Both the position numbers and the translations under genes were made by a program. The notes below the pieces were generated by a model. That model was not told the origin of the DNA and did not search any database. It saw nothing but the letters and a program-made list of their open reading frames with translations. Below, in pieces: positions 22,121 through 33,695 of a stretch of 64,000 bases of DNA. Numbering within the stretch: the stretch's first letter is position 1; each line of letters starts with the position of its first letter. The stretch spans positions 122,259-186,258 of the forward strand of contig BFEA01000282.1 of NCBI GenBank assembly GCA_003427395.1, in the 5' to 3' direction. This stretch comes from Chara braunii. Lineage: Eukaryota; Streptophyta; Charophyceae; Charales; Characeae.

Positions 22121-22250
22121 GTGTCTTTATATTAAGTGTTTGCGTGGTCAGGCAGGCCTCGTCTAAGAGTAAAAAAAAATCGGGGTTGGGGCCGAGAGAG
22201 GAAAGAAAACCTCCTTTTGTATCGTTGTATGCTTCTTAGGGATTTCATAG

Positions 22251-24059
22251 TCGGACGTTAGTCCTGGGCCGGGATTCAAGGTCCTTGTCCAGAACATCCC
22301 AAGCCCTAGACTCTGCGGGGAAGGAACCTTCCCTCGCGCAGAACCTATTTGCCCTGCCCGTCGAGACACCCAACCCTAAGGGCAGAAATGTCATGAGGGC
22401 TGAACGGCATGTCCTTCAGCCGTTCAATATCGTGAAGGGTAGCCTCTCATGATATATTCCTTCAACCATTCAATATCGCGAGGCCGGGACTGGGATTACC
22501 TCGCGCGACTGACATCGTCGGTTGGTGCAGGATAGGCTTACAACCGCGCAACTTTTTATCAAAATCCTGCGTGCAACGTTTTGCCATCCTAGTGTCCAGA
22601 GTTATGGGATCAAGGGATTCGTACATATGCATGAGTGTTCAGGATCAGTATAGGCCGCTGGTACCAATCGAAACGATTACCCAAGGTAGTGACTTTGGGA
22701 TAGGGAGGCCTTCGGCCTAGTTTTGCTTTTTGGAGTTATTATGGTTGGACGTTGTAGTCTGTAGCAGCCGTCAAAGTAAAACCGCTTGACCTTTTTCTGG
22801 GTCCGGGATGGTAGAGTTGGTCTCCAGGGCAACAAGAGACGATTGCCACAAGTATGAACCTGTGTACCACCCACTCTCCGCAGGATGCTGAAGAGGGTGT
22901 GGTTTTCAACCGCACTCGGCGGTTGTCGAGCGTCGAGAGATTAATCCTCAGGGCGCGTGTCAGCCGACACTTGAGTGTCGAACGGGACCCTCGAGATTAA
23001 CGAGGGTCGCATGAGTATGGGTATTACATAGTACTCCATTACTATGACCGCTTACGTACGTTTGCATTGCGAGTCGATATGAGTAGGCCATGCGTCCACG
23101 CGGTTTTATACTAAGTCTCTCGCGTAACGCCTATCCGATTTCCGCATCGGAAAGTTAGGGGATGGGTACTGAAGGGACTAGGAGTGTTGTCATGTTGTTT
23201 GTTCAGTGTCGTTCAGTATATGTATATGTGCGTGTGCGTGCGTTTTATTTTTATGTTCTTTATAGTGGTGTGCGTGTGGCGAGTGGGATGCGTCCTAGTT
23301 GACCGGCGACGAGTCGCGCTTGGGACCTCAGCCCCCCAAGATGTCGGTTTGCATGCGGGTCCGATAGAGGCGTAATACCGCACGCACCCCCTATGCTACA
23401 GTGAACGAGAAACGCCCTCGGCTGGTCCACCTCTGCGATTGCACCTGATCAGCTTTCGTACTGTGGACTAGTAGCTCGGCGGGGATACGCCCACCGAAGG
23501 GAGGTGACAACTTCCGTAAGGTGGAGGTAAGTCGTGCCTCGCGTAGGCCCTGTCCTGTCGTACGGGCTCGCGAGAGGTATGGCTGGTGCACTCAGCCGGA
23601 GCGGCTTGCGGAAGCTCCATGTATATTCGCGGCGAAGGAAAAGACCAACTCCTGTGTGACGCGGCCGAGAGGGTCCCGCGCTGCCTCGTGCGTGCCGGAC
23701 TGATGCGCTTGACAGGTGGCACCGTTGCCGGGGATAATGGAAGCCTACCGTTGTCCCTGGTGGAATGACATCCGGGTATGAGAGTGAGATCGAAATAGGC
23801 ATAGGAAGAAAGAATGAGAGTGCGTATTGATTTGTGTATGACTAAGTACGAATGAGGAAAATCTAGTGAATCTTGAATGGGTTGGTTGCCTGTCCAGCTT
23901 AAAAAAGAACTATGAGGGATAACCCTACCTATTTCAGGTAGACAGGCGGGGGGGGGGAACCAGGTAGGACGTACGGTAGAGATCTCGCTAGGGTAGCATA
24001 CTGAGTAGACGAGTGTTTTGTTTTCTCTTACAGGAAGTCGAAAAGAGACGTCTGTCCAG
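22251..24059 (+). other. 5' leader of giant element, no gene
   Basis: About 1.8 kb between the 5' LTR and the first Gag ATG. No conserved frame is seen. It contains a probable intron (23527-24033). I looked for a tRNA-complementary primer site directly after the LTR (TCGGACGTTAGTCC...) and could not match one. Confidence 0.7.
23527..24033 (+). other. probable leader intron
   Basis: A strong donor GGAG/GTAAGT at 23527 and a strong acceptor with a pyrimidine tract, TTTTGTTTTCTCTTACAG/GAAG, ending at 24033. The acceptor lies 26 bases before the Gag ATG at 24060, so splicing would bring a short leader next to gag. Branch point not assigned. Confidence 0.5.
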
Positions 24060-26521
24060 ATGCCGGAGCCCAGTGACGTAGTGGATGGTGCGGGAAGGGT
24101 CCTGACACTGGAGGACCTTATTGCGACCATTGATAGGCATGAGAAGACGTCAAGCAATGTCCCGAAGATTGATACCTTCCACTTCAGTGGAGAGAGGGTT
24201 TCAAATTGGCTGGACCTGGTGGAGCAAGCGATGGTGGGCCTGTCAGACGAGGTGAAGTTACAACGAATCTTAAAATATATACTTCATGGGCATCATCAAG
24301 AAGTGGGAAAGGTTGTGGAAGCCGCCCACGGTAGCTAGGCGAGGTTCAGAGAGGGCATGCAGTGCAAGTATCGGTTGGGCGATGGGTTGCTGACCACCGC
24401 AGACCTCGAGGCCATGAACAAGGATGATTCCACTACGATAGGGGCGTTTGTACAAGAATTCAAGAAAAGGGCAAGGAAAGTTCATGGGACTCGGAAGAGG
24501 CGCAATGTGCGATATTTTTGGGACTGCTTGCAGCATCAGAAGCCGTCGAACTGACGAGCCATGGAAGGGGCAGTGCGAAGCTTACCTGGGCCACTATTGA
24601 CAAGGGAGTAGAGGATGAGAGCCTGGACCAAGTAGAGCATCACCAGATGAGCTTGCAGAGAAGGAAAAGGAAGGAAATTGATGCTTCCGCATCTGGGACC
24701 CCGGGGGTAAGGAGGATTGTTACCGACGTGCTCGCGGAACTAGGCTATGGCCAGGACGCCGAGGTACAGAAGAAGGTAGTGACCGTAGTCCAAAGTCGGG
24801 GAAAGGAGGCAGGGGATGAAGGTACCAGGCAGGAGGACTACGGTGAGGAGGAGACGGGATCACAAGTTCTTACCAAGGCCCAGCGCAAGCAACGTAACTT
24901 GTTGCTGGGAGGTCAAGGCTCGGGGAAGGGACAGATCCCGCAGGTGATTGCTGCGCCACCGGTTGCCGCCACAATGACACATGTGCCATTTGGGCCCTCG
25001 CAGATGCGGCCGCCACCAGCCTATGGACATTGGGTGCTGTATTGTCAAATGGCACCCTGGCCTAGTTGTAACCACTGCAACTCATGCGGAACAAGCTAAG
25101 CCCATTCAGGACAGATGGTCCCATATCCAGGCCCATCAGCGAGCGCAGGGCCGCCAAGTTTCCCAACAACCTAGGGTCAGTTCGCGGCCCAACCTCCTAC
25201 CTCGCAGCAAGCTTCGCAGGCTAGCGTGGCAGGAGGGGGAACTCAAGGTCAAGGAGCTCAAGGGCAAGGAGGGCAAGGTAATGGTGGTCGGGGACAAGGA
25301 GGTCGAGGGGGTGGCGGCCGAGAATGGAAGGGCGGGGGACGCGGCGGAGGATGAAATGGCCAAGGAGGCCAGAGCCAAGGTAACCAAGGCAGCCAAGAAG
25401 GGGGTCAGGGATATGAGAGTCCCTGTTTTGATTGGCGAAATGCCGTCTGCCGGCATTTTGGAGTTGTGGGCCATACCATTCGGTTTTGTCAGCAGCGGCG
25501 GGACGACGAACTCGCTGGTCTAATCTCCACAAACATGGATGGGGATATATATGATAAATTTGGGAAGTATATTGATCCAAAGATCCCAAGTGGGGTTAGA
25601 CAGGAAGCTCAAAGGCGGGCAGCGGCAGGGCCGACGCCCCCGACAATGTTCAGGCTATGGCAAGAGAGGGAGGACCCGCCCGTGAGGATTGAAGAGATCA
25701 CGGGGGAGAGTGACGAGGTGACCCAGCGACTAAAGGTTGGGACTATAAAAGAAGAGCCAATAGTCGTTGAATCCGATGATAAGGACTCCCAGGGGATGGG
25801 AGAATCAGTCACAACTACCCTGGAGAAAATGAAAGATCTGCTGGGGAAGTTGGGAAGATACCAGCGGAAGTTAAAGGAATTGTGTGATGAGACCCAGGAA
25901 TGGAAGGCCGACCTTCCCAGAGTCTTCCTCTATGAGTCCGGGCTGGGATCAGCGTCAGGACAGCAGGGTTATCCCGGGGTCGCGACAGTAGGGTCGGGTG
26001 CTAGGTCAGGAATGACGTTTAGGCCACCTACCCCGCATGGGCGGGCACCTCAGGCCGCACAAACCAGGAGCCAAAGTAAGGCCGGCCCTAGTCAAGCGCC
26101 GAGTCAAGCGCGAAGTCAGGCACCTCCTCGAAGGAGACCTGAGCCCGAGCGTAGAAAAAAAATGGTTGAGGTCCCGGAAGGAGAAGAAGAGGAGGAGGAT
26201 GATACGGAAGACGAGAGGCTCCGACAAGAGGAGGACCAGCGGACAAAATTGAGAGCCCAAAGGAGAGGGGCTCAAGAGGAAGCTGAGCCAGGTCCGCAGG
26301 ACAGAGTGCCTAAGAAGAGGAAGCACGCAGTCAGGCTAGAGGAAGGCTTTGATGTGGAAAGAATGGTGGATAGGCTCCTCGAAGGTCATAATGACCTTAT
26401 GAACCTAAAGGACATTCTGGCGTCCACCCCAAGACTCCGAGATGGATTAAAGGGACGATTGTTCCAAAGGTTAGTGCCCAATGTCCACCTGAGTGTGGTC
26501 CTGCCAAGGGAGGTAGGATGA
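24060..26521 (+). pseudogene. Gag with N-terminal capsid-like domain and zinc knuckle (giant element)
   Basis: Starts at ATG 24060 (MPEPSDVVDGAG). The capsid-like segment reads PKIDTFHFSGERVSNWLDLV, EFKKRARKVHG and LTWATIDKGVED. It is interrupted by TAG 24336-24338 (expected Trp, TGG) and by a frame change near 24510. A later frame change (about 25080) leads to a Gly/Gln/Arg-rich RGG-like region at 25230-25390 with an internal TGA. A zinc knuckle CRHFGVVGHTIRFC follows at about 25447-25490; its second Cys is Phe. The rest is an acidic and basic charged linker with a KKRK motif, ending LVPNVHLSVVLPREVG. A shorter relative of the N-terminal segment is at 51600-51878 on the minus strand. Confidence 0.88.
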
Positions 26522-27250
26522 ACACAAGCTGGAACAAGGACGGACTAGAAGTGTGCTGAGTGCGGATTGGTGGACTTGGTAGTAAAAAAGAAGAAGTGTG
26601 TTGTGATGATGGATACGGGCGCCGAGATGAACATCATCAGAGAAAGGGATGCTCTCATGCTCGGTCTGGAGATTGACCGTGCGGATCATGGCGTGTTGCA
26701 TGGGGCTAACTGCAAGGCAGTTTTTTGTGGCACGACATCCAATGTAATTATAGAGATTGGCAAGGTGCAGGCGAGGACCTGTTTCTTCGTTATGCCAGAC
26801 GTTGACCATCCTATCCTCATTGGTAGATCGTTCATGTGCAGGACGGAGACCTTGATCTTTAACAAGGACGATGGAACGATGATACTACTCCTGAGTTATC
26901 CGGCCTGCGGGAACTACAAAGTTATCACCCGCCGGAACACGGGGCCGGGGAGCGAGAGGAATGAGCCTAATCCTGGCTCATTCACTTTTATAGAGTCAAA
27001 AAATGAGCGGCGGAGGCTTTGGGAAGAACCTGAGGAGGAAGGTGGGGTGGAGGTGCTGTCACTAAGCCTTACAGATGTAAATAAGGCTATGGAGATCGTG
27101 GCGGCACATGAGATGGCAGATCCAGAGGCGATCAAGGCGCTGCGGGAGCAAGTCTTGGAAAACCCTCAGGTGGGGGAAGTGGAGTTGATCTATCGGCTTC
27201 CCGAAGGAAGGGGAGGCTCTGCGATGGCGCAGACACAAACAACAAGCTGA
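26522..27250 (+). pseudogene. retropepsin-like aspartic protease (giant element)
   Basis: In the same frame as the end of Gag. TGA 26519-26521 and TAG 26546-26548 both sit where Trp (TGG) would fit, so gag and protease were probably one frame. The active site VVMMDTGAEMNII has the D-T-G-A motif intact. The second half HPILIGRSFM matches the usual ILG-type motif of the family. It would cleave the Gag-Pol polyprotein inside particles. A Glu-rich linker leads towards RT, where the frame changes at about 27260. Confidence 0.88.
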
Positions 27251-27279
27251 CCTTTTGTAGGGGACGGCTTAAGCAGGGC

Positions 27280-28931
27280 GCCCAAAGGTGGTACAAGACG
27301 ATAGATAAGAAGTGTCGCCCTGTTCCCGTGCTCGTTACAGAAGATGATGAGGTTTATTACGAGTTGGAACGAGGGTTGATACGGTGTATGCGAGAGCAGG
27401 CGCTAAGTGATCCATGCCGTATCAACGAGGAAAATGAAGGGAAACTAATAGTTGGAGAACCGGGTTTCCTTTCACCACAAGAGAAAGCCTTGATGGTACA
27501 ACTGATGAAGAAGAGGCATCGCGCGTATGCTTTTAATGATGATCAGCGTGGAAGGCTGGATGTGGACAAACCTCCGATGATCTGGATCCACATCGTCCCC
27601 CACGAACCTTGGAATTTAAGGGGGGCGCGATACTCGAATCCTGACGAGGAGAAGATGGTGGTGGACTATCTAGATGGCAAGATGCGCACGCATGTTGCAG
27701 GCTACTCTAGCGGACCGTATGCATCCCCTTGGTTCTGCTTTATTAAGCCAAATGAGACGCTACGGTGGGTACAGGACTTGCAGCGGCTGAACGCGGTGAC
27801 GGTGCGAGACGCGGGAGGCTTGCCAAACGCGGATGCACTGTCAGAGTCATGCGTAGGGAGATCTATAATCTCACTTATAGACCTATATTCTGGGTATGAC
27901 AAATTTCCTGTATACTCGCCGAATAGGCTAGTAACAACAATGCACACGCCAAGGGGGCTGGTTCATATGAATGTGGCCCCTCAAGGATGGACTACTGCTG
28001 GGCAATGGTGCAACCACACATGATCAGGGCCATGCAAATGGTCAGTCCACACATCACTCAGCCCTATATTGATGACTTGGCAGTTAAAGACCCAAAGGAG
28101 AAAGAGGAGGACGAAGTAATGCCCAGAGTAAGGCGTTTTGTCTGGAAGCATATCTAGGACCTCGATCAGGTCTTGAGCCTGTTAGAGGAGTATAACCTTA
28201 CTGCGAGTGGTCCAAAATCCAAGCACTGCTTGAAAGAGGCTATCATTCTGGGCTTTGTCTGTAATGAGAGCGGTCGGAGGCCTGATGTGAAAAAGACAGA
28301 CAAAATCTTAGAGTGACCAGTGCCCTTTCACTCCATAATGGATGTGAGAAGTTTTCTTGACACCTGCGAATTTTGGAGGCGTTTTGTGAAGGACTTTGCC
28401 GCCAAGACCGAGCATTGAAGGAAACTGGTGCGTCAGGATCAGGAATGGATTTGGGGTGAAGATCAGGAAGAAGCAGTAACCCGGATGAAGGGGGAATTCA
28501 AAGAAGGAGGACCAGTACTGGGGGCGTCAAACTATGAGGGGACTGAGGAAAAACCTTTCATCATCGAGACGAACACTGGGCCGACTGCTTTGGGAGGAGT
28601 CATAATTCAAGCAGATACTGAAGGGAAGGATAGGCCGCTAAGGTTTGAAAGTCGAACTCTTAATATGACTGAGAGGAACTACTCTCAGCTTAGGAAGGAG
28701 ACGCTTGCGATACCCCATTGCCTAAGGATCTTCCGGAACTATGTTTTCGGCAGGAGGTTCATATTGAGGGTGGACTCGGATCCCACGACACTTGCCTGTT
28801 CCCTGAAGAACTATACTCCATCTGACCCAACCGTCGCTCGATGGTTGACGTACATTTGGATGTTTAACTTTGAATTGGAAAGGATTCCGGGAAACAAGAA
28901 CAGGACCGATGACCTAAGCCGCGTTAACTAG
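27280..28931 (+). pseudogene. reverse transcriptase and RNase H (giant element)
   Basis: RT begins in one frame (DKPPMIWIHIVPHEPWN, FCFIKPNETLRWVQDLQRLN, LIDLYSGYDKFPV, MHTPRGLVHMNVAPQGWT). It shifts frame near 28000 and continues with the catalytic PYIDDLAVKD, NLTASGPKSKHCL and ILGF. TAG 28155, TGA 28314 and TGA 28416 follow, at positions where Gln, Trp and Arg would fit by one transition. RNase H follows: FIIETNTGPTALGGVIIQ, LRFESRTLNMTERNYSQLRKE, FILRVDSDPTTLA and ending NRTDDLSRVN with TAG 28929. The YIDD version of the catalytic motif and this connection domain are shared with the third element at 45200-46780, so they are related lineages distinct from the YLDD chromovirus. Confidence 0.92.
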
Positions 28932-30653
28932 GACAACTTAAATCAGGAGTCGACTGAAGATACTCCACCAGTTGTTGGGTTCATGGATCAGGAAGAAGAC
29001 GTCTGCTTCCATATATACAAGTGGTCCTTGCGAGTGCCCAACTATGTCAGCCACCCCATATGGATAGCGCCGAGAGGGTATGAGCAAAAGGCAGATTTAG
29101 TCCTCAAGCCGTTTCAGGAGGAGGACCTATGGGGGGCCAAGGATGTTCACTGGCTGATGAAATTGGCGTTGGCAGGTACGCATGGCTTGGTGGAGGAGGT
29201 GAGAACGATAGAGGAGGACCCTACTCAGGTAGAGGAGCATGAGCAATTAATGGGAGGGATGTACCTGCTCACGAATACACTTCGGCAAGGAGACTTCGAC
29301 CGAAAGAACTTCTTAAGTCCAGTTGAGGGCGAGGACCTCGTTCCTGAGAGTCAGGACGATGAGTTCGAGGAAGGGGAGATTAAGGAGGCATTTCGGGCAG
29401 AGGAGTATAATGGAATCTATCTTGAGTTAGGCCTACTCACATCCTGTGAAATGAGGGACAGCGATGTAAGCGTTAAAGCTCAGAAGACGAGGCATCTCTA
29501 TGTTGTGAGGGTTGACCATTTGTTCACAAAACGGCAAGTTGGGAACCCCAAGCGGATTGTATGCGGGAGGAACCGGCAAATCGATATTATAGCGGCGTTA
29601 CATGATGGTATAGCAGGAGGGCACAGAGGGATAGGTGCCACATGTGCAAGGATAAGCGAAGTATACCATTGGGATGAGATGCTGAGCATGATCATCAAGT
29701 ACTGTCAATCTTGTGTCTCTTGCCAAGAGAGGTCGGCACAAAGGTCAGGGGAACCCCTACACCCAAGGCTGGAAAGAGAGGTAGGCGCAGTCGTACATTT
29801 GGATCTACTCTTCATGCCGATTGGGGAGAACGGGTATAATTACATCTTCGATGCATGAGATAACCTTACTGGGTTTGTGGACGGTCGGGCTATTTGCACG
29901 AAGACCGACCCAGTTTTAGCAAGCTGCATCGAAGAGTATTATTTACGCTACCCTTTCGTCAAAGATTTTGTGATGGATCGAGGATCGGAGTTCACCTGTA
30001 ATGAAGTGCAGACTTTGCTTGCAGGATATGGCGTAGTGGCGAATTACTCTACCGCTACACATCCTTAAGCAAATGCACCTGTGGAAAGGGGGCATAGTAC
30101 CATCACGAATCTCCTAGCCAAATGGACGGAAGGCAGACCCGGCCAGTGGCCAAAGTTTCTGCGGGCAGCCTTCTTCGTAGAGAATGTCACGGTAAAGAGG
30201 ACTACCAAGTACGCGCCTGCCACTTTGTGGTATGGGAGGCATGCCACCTACCCTATCGAGAGCTTCCTAAAGACTTGGAGGTGCCAGGACTTGGAGACGA
30301 ACCTGTCATTTGAAGAGTTGCTCGATATTCGGGCACGGCAGGTGGGCGCGGCTGAGGAAAGGATACGCGAGGCTTCCAAGCATGTCGAGAGAGATCGAAT
30401 GGAGGATAAAATGCGGTGGGATTAGATGGCGCGAGTGCGGAAAGAGTCTTTGGTAGTTGGAGACATCGTATTACTATACGACTCTTCCTTGGAGAAGCAG
30501 TGGTCGAGGAAGCTCGACAAAAGGTGGTTGGGACCCTACAGGATCGTGCGGTGTGGCGGATTTGGGGCTTATCAGATCGAGGAGCTGAGTGGAACGGAAT
30601 GGAAAGATTGGGTATCCGGGACAAGACTAAAGAAGTTTGTGGCCAGAGAATAG
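28932..30653 (+). pseudogene. integrase (giant element)
   Basis: After an acidic connector, the zinc-binding HHCC appears as ALHDGIAGGHRG ... YCQSCVSC. The core has the first Asp in VVHLDLLFMPIG, the second in FVMDRGSEFT and the Glu in NAPVERGH, so the catalytic triad is visible. Stops TGA 29856, TAA 30066 and TAG 30423 each lie one C-to-T change from a sense codon (Arg, Gln, Gln). The C-terminal part (VVGDIVLLYDSS, KRWLGPYRIV, GTRLKKFVARE) is a GPY-like module. No chromodomain follows, unlike the element at 1993-12222. Confidence 0.92.
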
Positions 30654-30808
30654 GTAAACCCACAATCCCCCTCTGAATAAACCCTCGTTCTAAGTATCGC
30701 AGATTATGGCTAGGCTGGGTAAAAAGAAGGAGGGGTTTGGTGTGTCTGAGATTGGGTGTGTTTTTGTGCTAAGGCTGTTGAGCCTGTATTCTGATCCTGT
30801 TGTGTGCC

Positions 30809-30825
30809 TGTTTGTTTCTTTCCAG
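30809..30825 (+). other. probable 3' splice site before ORF3
   Basis: A pyrimidine tract TGTTTGTTTCTTTCCAG ends at 30825, 34 bases before the ORF3 ATG at 30859. A subgenomic spliced RNA would allow ORF3 to be made separately from Gag-Pol. The donor could be the leader donor at 23527, but this is inference. Confidence 0.4.
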
Positions 30826-30858
30826 CTGGTGTGCAGGTCTGACTTCTTGAAGATAGCC

Positions 30859-33695
30859 ATGCAGAGGGGCGGGAGGGACACACGGCCACGACAGAGACCT
30901 CTCGGGGCATCCGGAAGGGGGGGAGCGGCATGGGCCCTTCAGGAGAGAGCCTACACCCGTATTTGATGATGACAACATCGAGCTCTTCCGAGACGTCTAC
31001 CGAGATCACGCAACCCAAAGAGGATGGGACGTATCTGAGAGGATACGACATTTGAGAGGGATTAGGAGGTTTGAGAAGCCTATCACACAAATCAGGGAGG
31101 AGGCGTTGACCTGGCCAAAGGTAGAGGCAAGGATGCAGAGATTGAGGGTTTTGCCTGTAGGGCGTGATGGGCTACCTATTCTCTTGGAGGAAGGCAATGC
31201 AGAAGAATTTATCCCAGCCTATGAGCAATATATGAGTGATCAGGGGGTTCAGAGGGAAGAAGGATGCATACTCTACTCATTTGGACCAGAGGGGCGGAGC
31301 GACCGCTGGCGAGACATATCCGGGATCAGGCATGTGACTGGGAGGATTGCCAGGCTCAATTAAGGGAGGCGTTTCGGCGGCCAGAACCAGGTAGGCCAGA
31401 ACCAGGCGAGCCAGAACCTAGGGTTGATAGGAGGCGACGAAGCAAGAGGCTAAGAGATCTGGAGCCAAGAGAGCCAATTGCGACCATAGGAGGCCGAAAG
31501 GCTTTAGCACAGCGAGAAGGAGGGCGAGCAGGACTTACTCGGGCGGCAGAGTCCTTTCCTGCTTGTGGACTTAGGCAGGTGGAGTTCCGTCAGGTTACTG
31601 AGAGCGACCTACGGGGACCTTCGCTGCGATTATCAGAGCAGGGGGAGGGTGAATTGTCAGCAACACCGTTCAGGAGTCTGGAGGTCCATCTTGATGCTTC
31701 CCAGTGGGAGGCCCCTTCGGTGGGAGTGGGCCTAACGGACCCATCGGGAGAGGAGCCGGCACACCCTGATCCGAAGGTTGAACCGCATGGCCAGAAGGAG
31801 TTGCAAGCTGGAGAGGTTATTATGATTGAGGGTGACACTCCCCCCTGCACCCCAGTTCCAGACCACATGCGACAGTCTTGGCCAGAGGAGGTCCCGGAGC
31901 CAGACATCCAGCAGGCTCCAGTACCCCTGCCAGAAGCCACTATGTCACCCAGAAAGGAGGTCGAGGCGCAGGGACCGGAAGAGGGATGGAGGACTGAGTC
32001 CCACGTAGTCGTTGATTCGCGCTTAGCTGCGCATGCATCTGAGCTCCCTGATATTGAGGGGCCTATTCTGGTTGGGCCATCGTCTGGGCCACCGCATGCT
32101 GCGACTCAGAGGGGTGTGCAGGCTCCAGCCAAGGAAGTCCGCGAAGTAAGGACGGGGAAGGTGCCAGATGAGACCGCAGAGGCAAAGTCTGCCAGGATAC
32201 AGGCCTGCCTCGCAGAGATACATGAGCAAAGAGACAGGATGGAGGCTGCAGGGATAGCGCTGACGCCACCAACTAACCCTAAGACAAGCGAGCAGAGGAT
32301 TGACGAGCTGTGAGCCAGATATGAGGATCGAAGGGAGGCAGCCCGCCGGAGGTCACAAGACGCAGGGCAGACAAATGAGAGGGAAGATGAAGCGATAGAG
32401 ATTGGGGAGCTGGGATTTTCTGCCGCCAGAAGGGCCATCGAACGGGTGGACAAAAGGATACGGCAAGCAGCCACCATGTCCTTTCAGAGGTATACTCTGC
32501 TCAGTGACGAGCTAGCAATCAGGAAGGGAGAGGTGGAACAATTGACTGCTCAGCTTGCAGAAGAAAGAGCCGAGAACAAGGTCTGGCGGACTCGCCTGGA
32601 AGCGAAGGAAGCTGAGTGGGAGAAAAAACTCAAGGAGATGTCATCTGTAGTGGAAAGACTTTCGGCCACCAAGATGGTCGATTGGACTGAACAGAGCAGG
32701 TATGGCATTCAAGGCGAAGGGATGCAGGGACTGTTTGGCCAGGGGGAGGCAGCAGAAACATCTCAGCAAGAGGAACTAGGGAAGATGTTTCTGGACCCGG
32801 CTGAGGTAGAGGCGAGGAAAGAGGATAACAAAGGAAGCTTTGAGTTTAAGGCTCCCACCGACTTAGCCTCGCGGCAAGAGACCCCTATTGCAGCAAGCGC
32901 CCCTATGGAGGCGCCAACCTAGGAGCCCCAACCCGCACCAGCAGAGGAATAAGCTACAGAAGAATCGTTAACAATCCTTTTGGAAGTGCAGGAAGGGACC
33001 CTTACTGGAGCGGTGGTACCTCCTCAGCCTGAGGCACAAGGGAAAGAGTCATCGCACCTGGACGAGTTGGTAGCCGCCATGGAAGTAGATATGCCACCTG
33101 AGAGACCTCAGAGGCTAGAGACCCTGGAGTACGTGCCGAAAATGAGGGAGTTGAGGACACAGTTGGGCTCCTGGGCCACTGGGACTGACTCAGGAGGGCA
33201 GGCCAGTGAGCGACAGCAGCAGGAAGCCATGAGCGAGCTTGCAAGGGCAGCTACTCCCCAGACCTCGGAGCCTCGCGAGAGTGAGGAAGTGGCTGTGACA
33301 GAAAGAACCTACGAGGGCAGGCCACCGAGGTTGGATACCCCCGAGTACAGGCCCGAGGGAAGTAAGCAGCAAGGGGAATCAAGTGCTCAAGGACTTGGGG
33401 AAGGAGCTGAGGGGTCATGGCGCCTGCCTCAGAGTCACGAGGTGGGCAGGGAGACAGGAAAGGCACTCCCGTCATCAGAGGTCCAGAGAAAGAAGAAGAG
33501 GTTTTAGAGAAAATCAGAGGTCATGTGCTTCTACTTTCTGGATGGTATGCATAGGGCCTAAAGTGTCCTAGGTTCCTCGAGGATAGGGCTGCAGGACGGG
33601 TCACTGAGCGAGATGCCAGAATGTACGATAGGCAGGGTCGAGTGGTGGAGAGAGCTCCAGATGGGGGTAGAGCTCAGTTATATAGGCAAAACTAG
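30859..33695 (+). pseudogene. second Gag-like protein downstream of pol (ORF3), zinc-knuckle C-terminus
   Basis: Starts MQRGGRDTRPRQ. After a one-base slip in a G run (about 30920) it gives PVFDDDNIELFRDVYRDHA and EEGNAEEFIPAYEQYM, two segments that resemble the capsid-like part of the third element's Gag (CFRGPQVNDFLDEYELFG). A long Pro/Glu-rich region follows. A helical, probably coiled-coil stretch spans about 32450-32670 (GEVEQLTAQLAEERAENKVW). At the end a CCHC-like knuckle CFYFLDGMHRA...C lies at 33520-33570, its second Cys again Phe, then a basic tail (DRQGRVVERAPDG). Stops at 32311 (TGA), 32920 (TAG), 32950 (TAA) and 33505 (TAG) are each one transition from sense. Position and architecture suggest a duplicated or captured gag, not an envelope gene: I see no signal peptide or membrane segment. 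Confidence 0.7.

Larger units (their letters stand above)
14246..22250 (+). repeat. 5' LTR of giant element (8.0 kb incl. hAT insertion; ~6.05 kb without)
   Basis: Matches 35781-41684 throughout except for the 1.95-kb hAT insertion with its target duplication and an extra segment near 19080-19250. It starts TGTCGGCGCGAATACCC with a small palindrome at 14257-14274 and ends GGGATTTCATAG. It contains the ten-hairpin array (20019-20835), a four-copy degenerate repeat (21140-21500) and a TATA-like site near the end. No LTR-encoded protein is evident. Open frames on either strand (for example minus strand 17112-17639) also occur in the 3' LTR but show no domain. Confidence 0.9.

Noticed and set aside
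22251-22290. tRNA-complementary primer site for the giant element
   Set aside because: CTGGGCCGGGATTCAAGG looks tRNA-like, but the acceptor portion needed for a 3'-end match is missing.
23468-24157. 229-codon minus-strand frame
   Set aside because: Antisense to the leader and gag start, no domain, composition typical of a shadow frame.
30859-33695. Envelope-like gene after integrase
   Set aside because: No signal peptide, no membrane segment and no Cys-rich ectodomain. Capsid-like segments and a zinc knuckle point to Gag.
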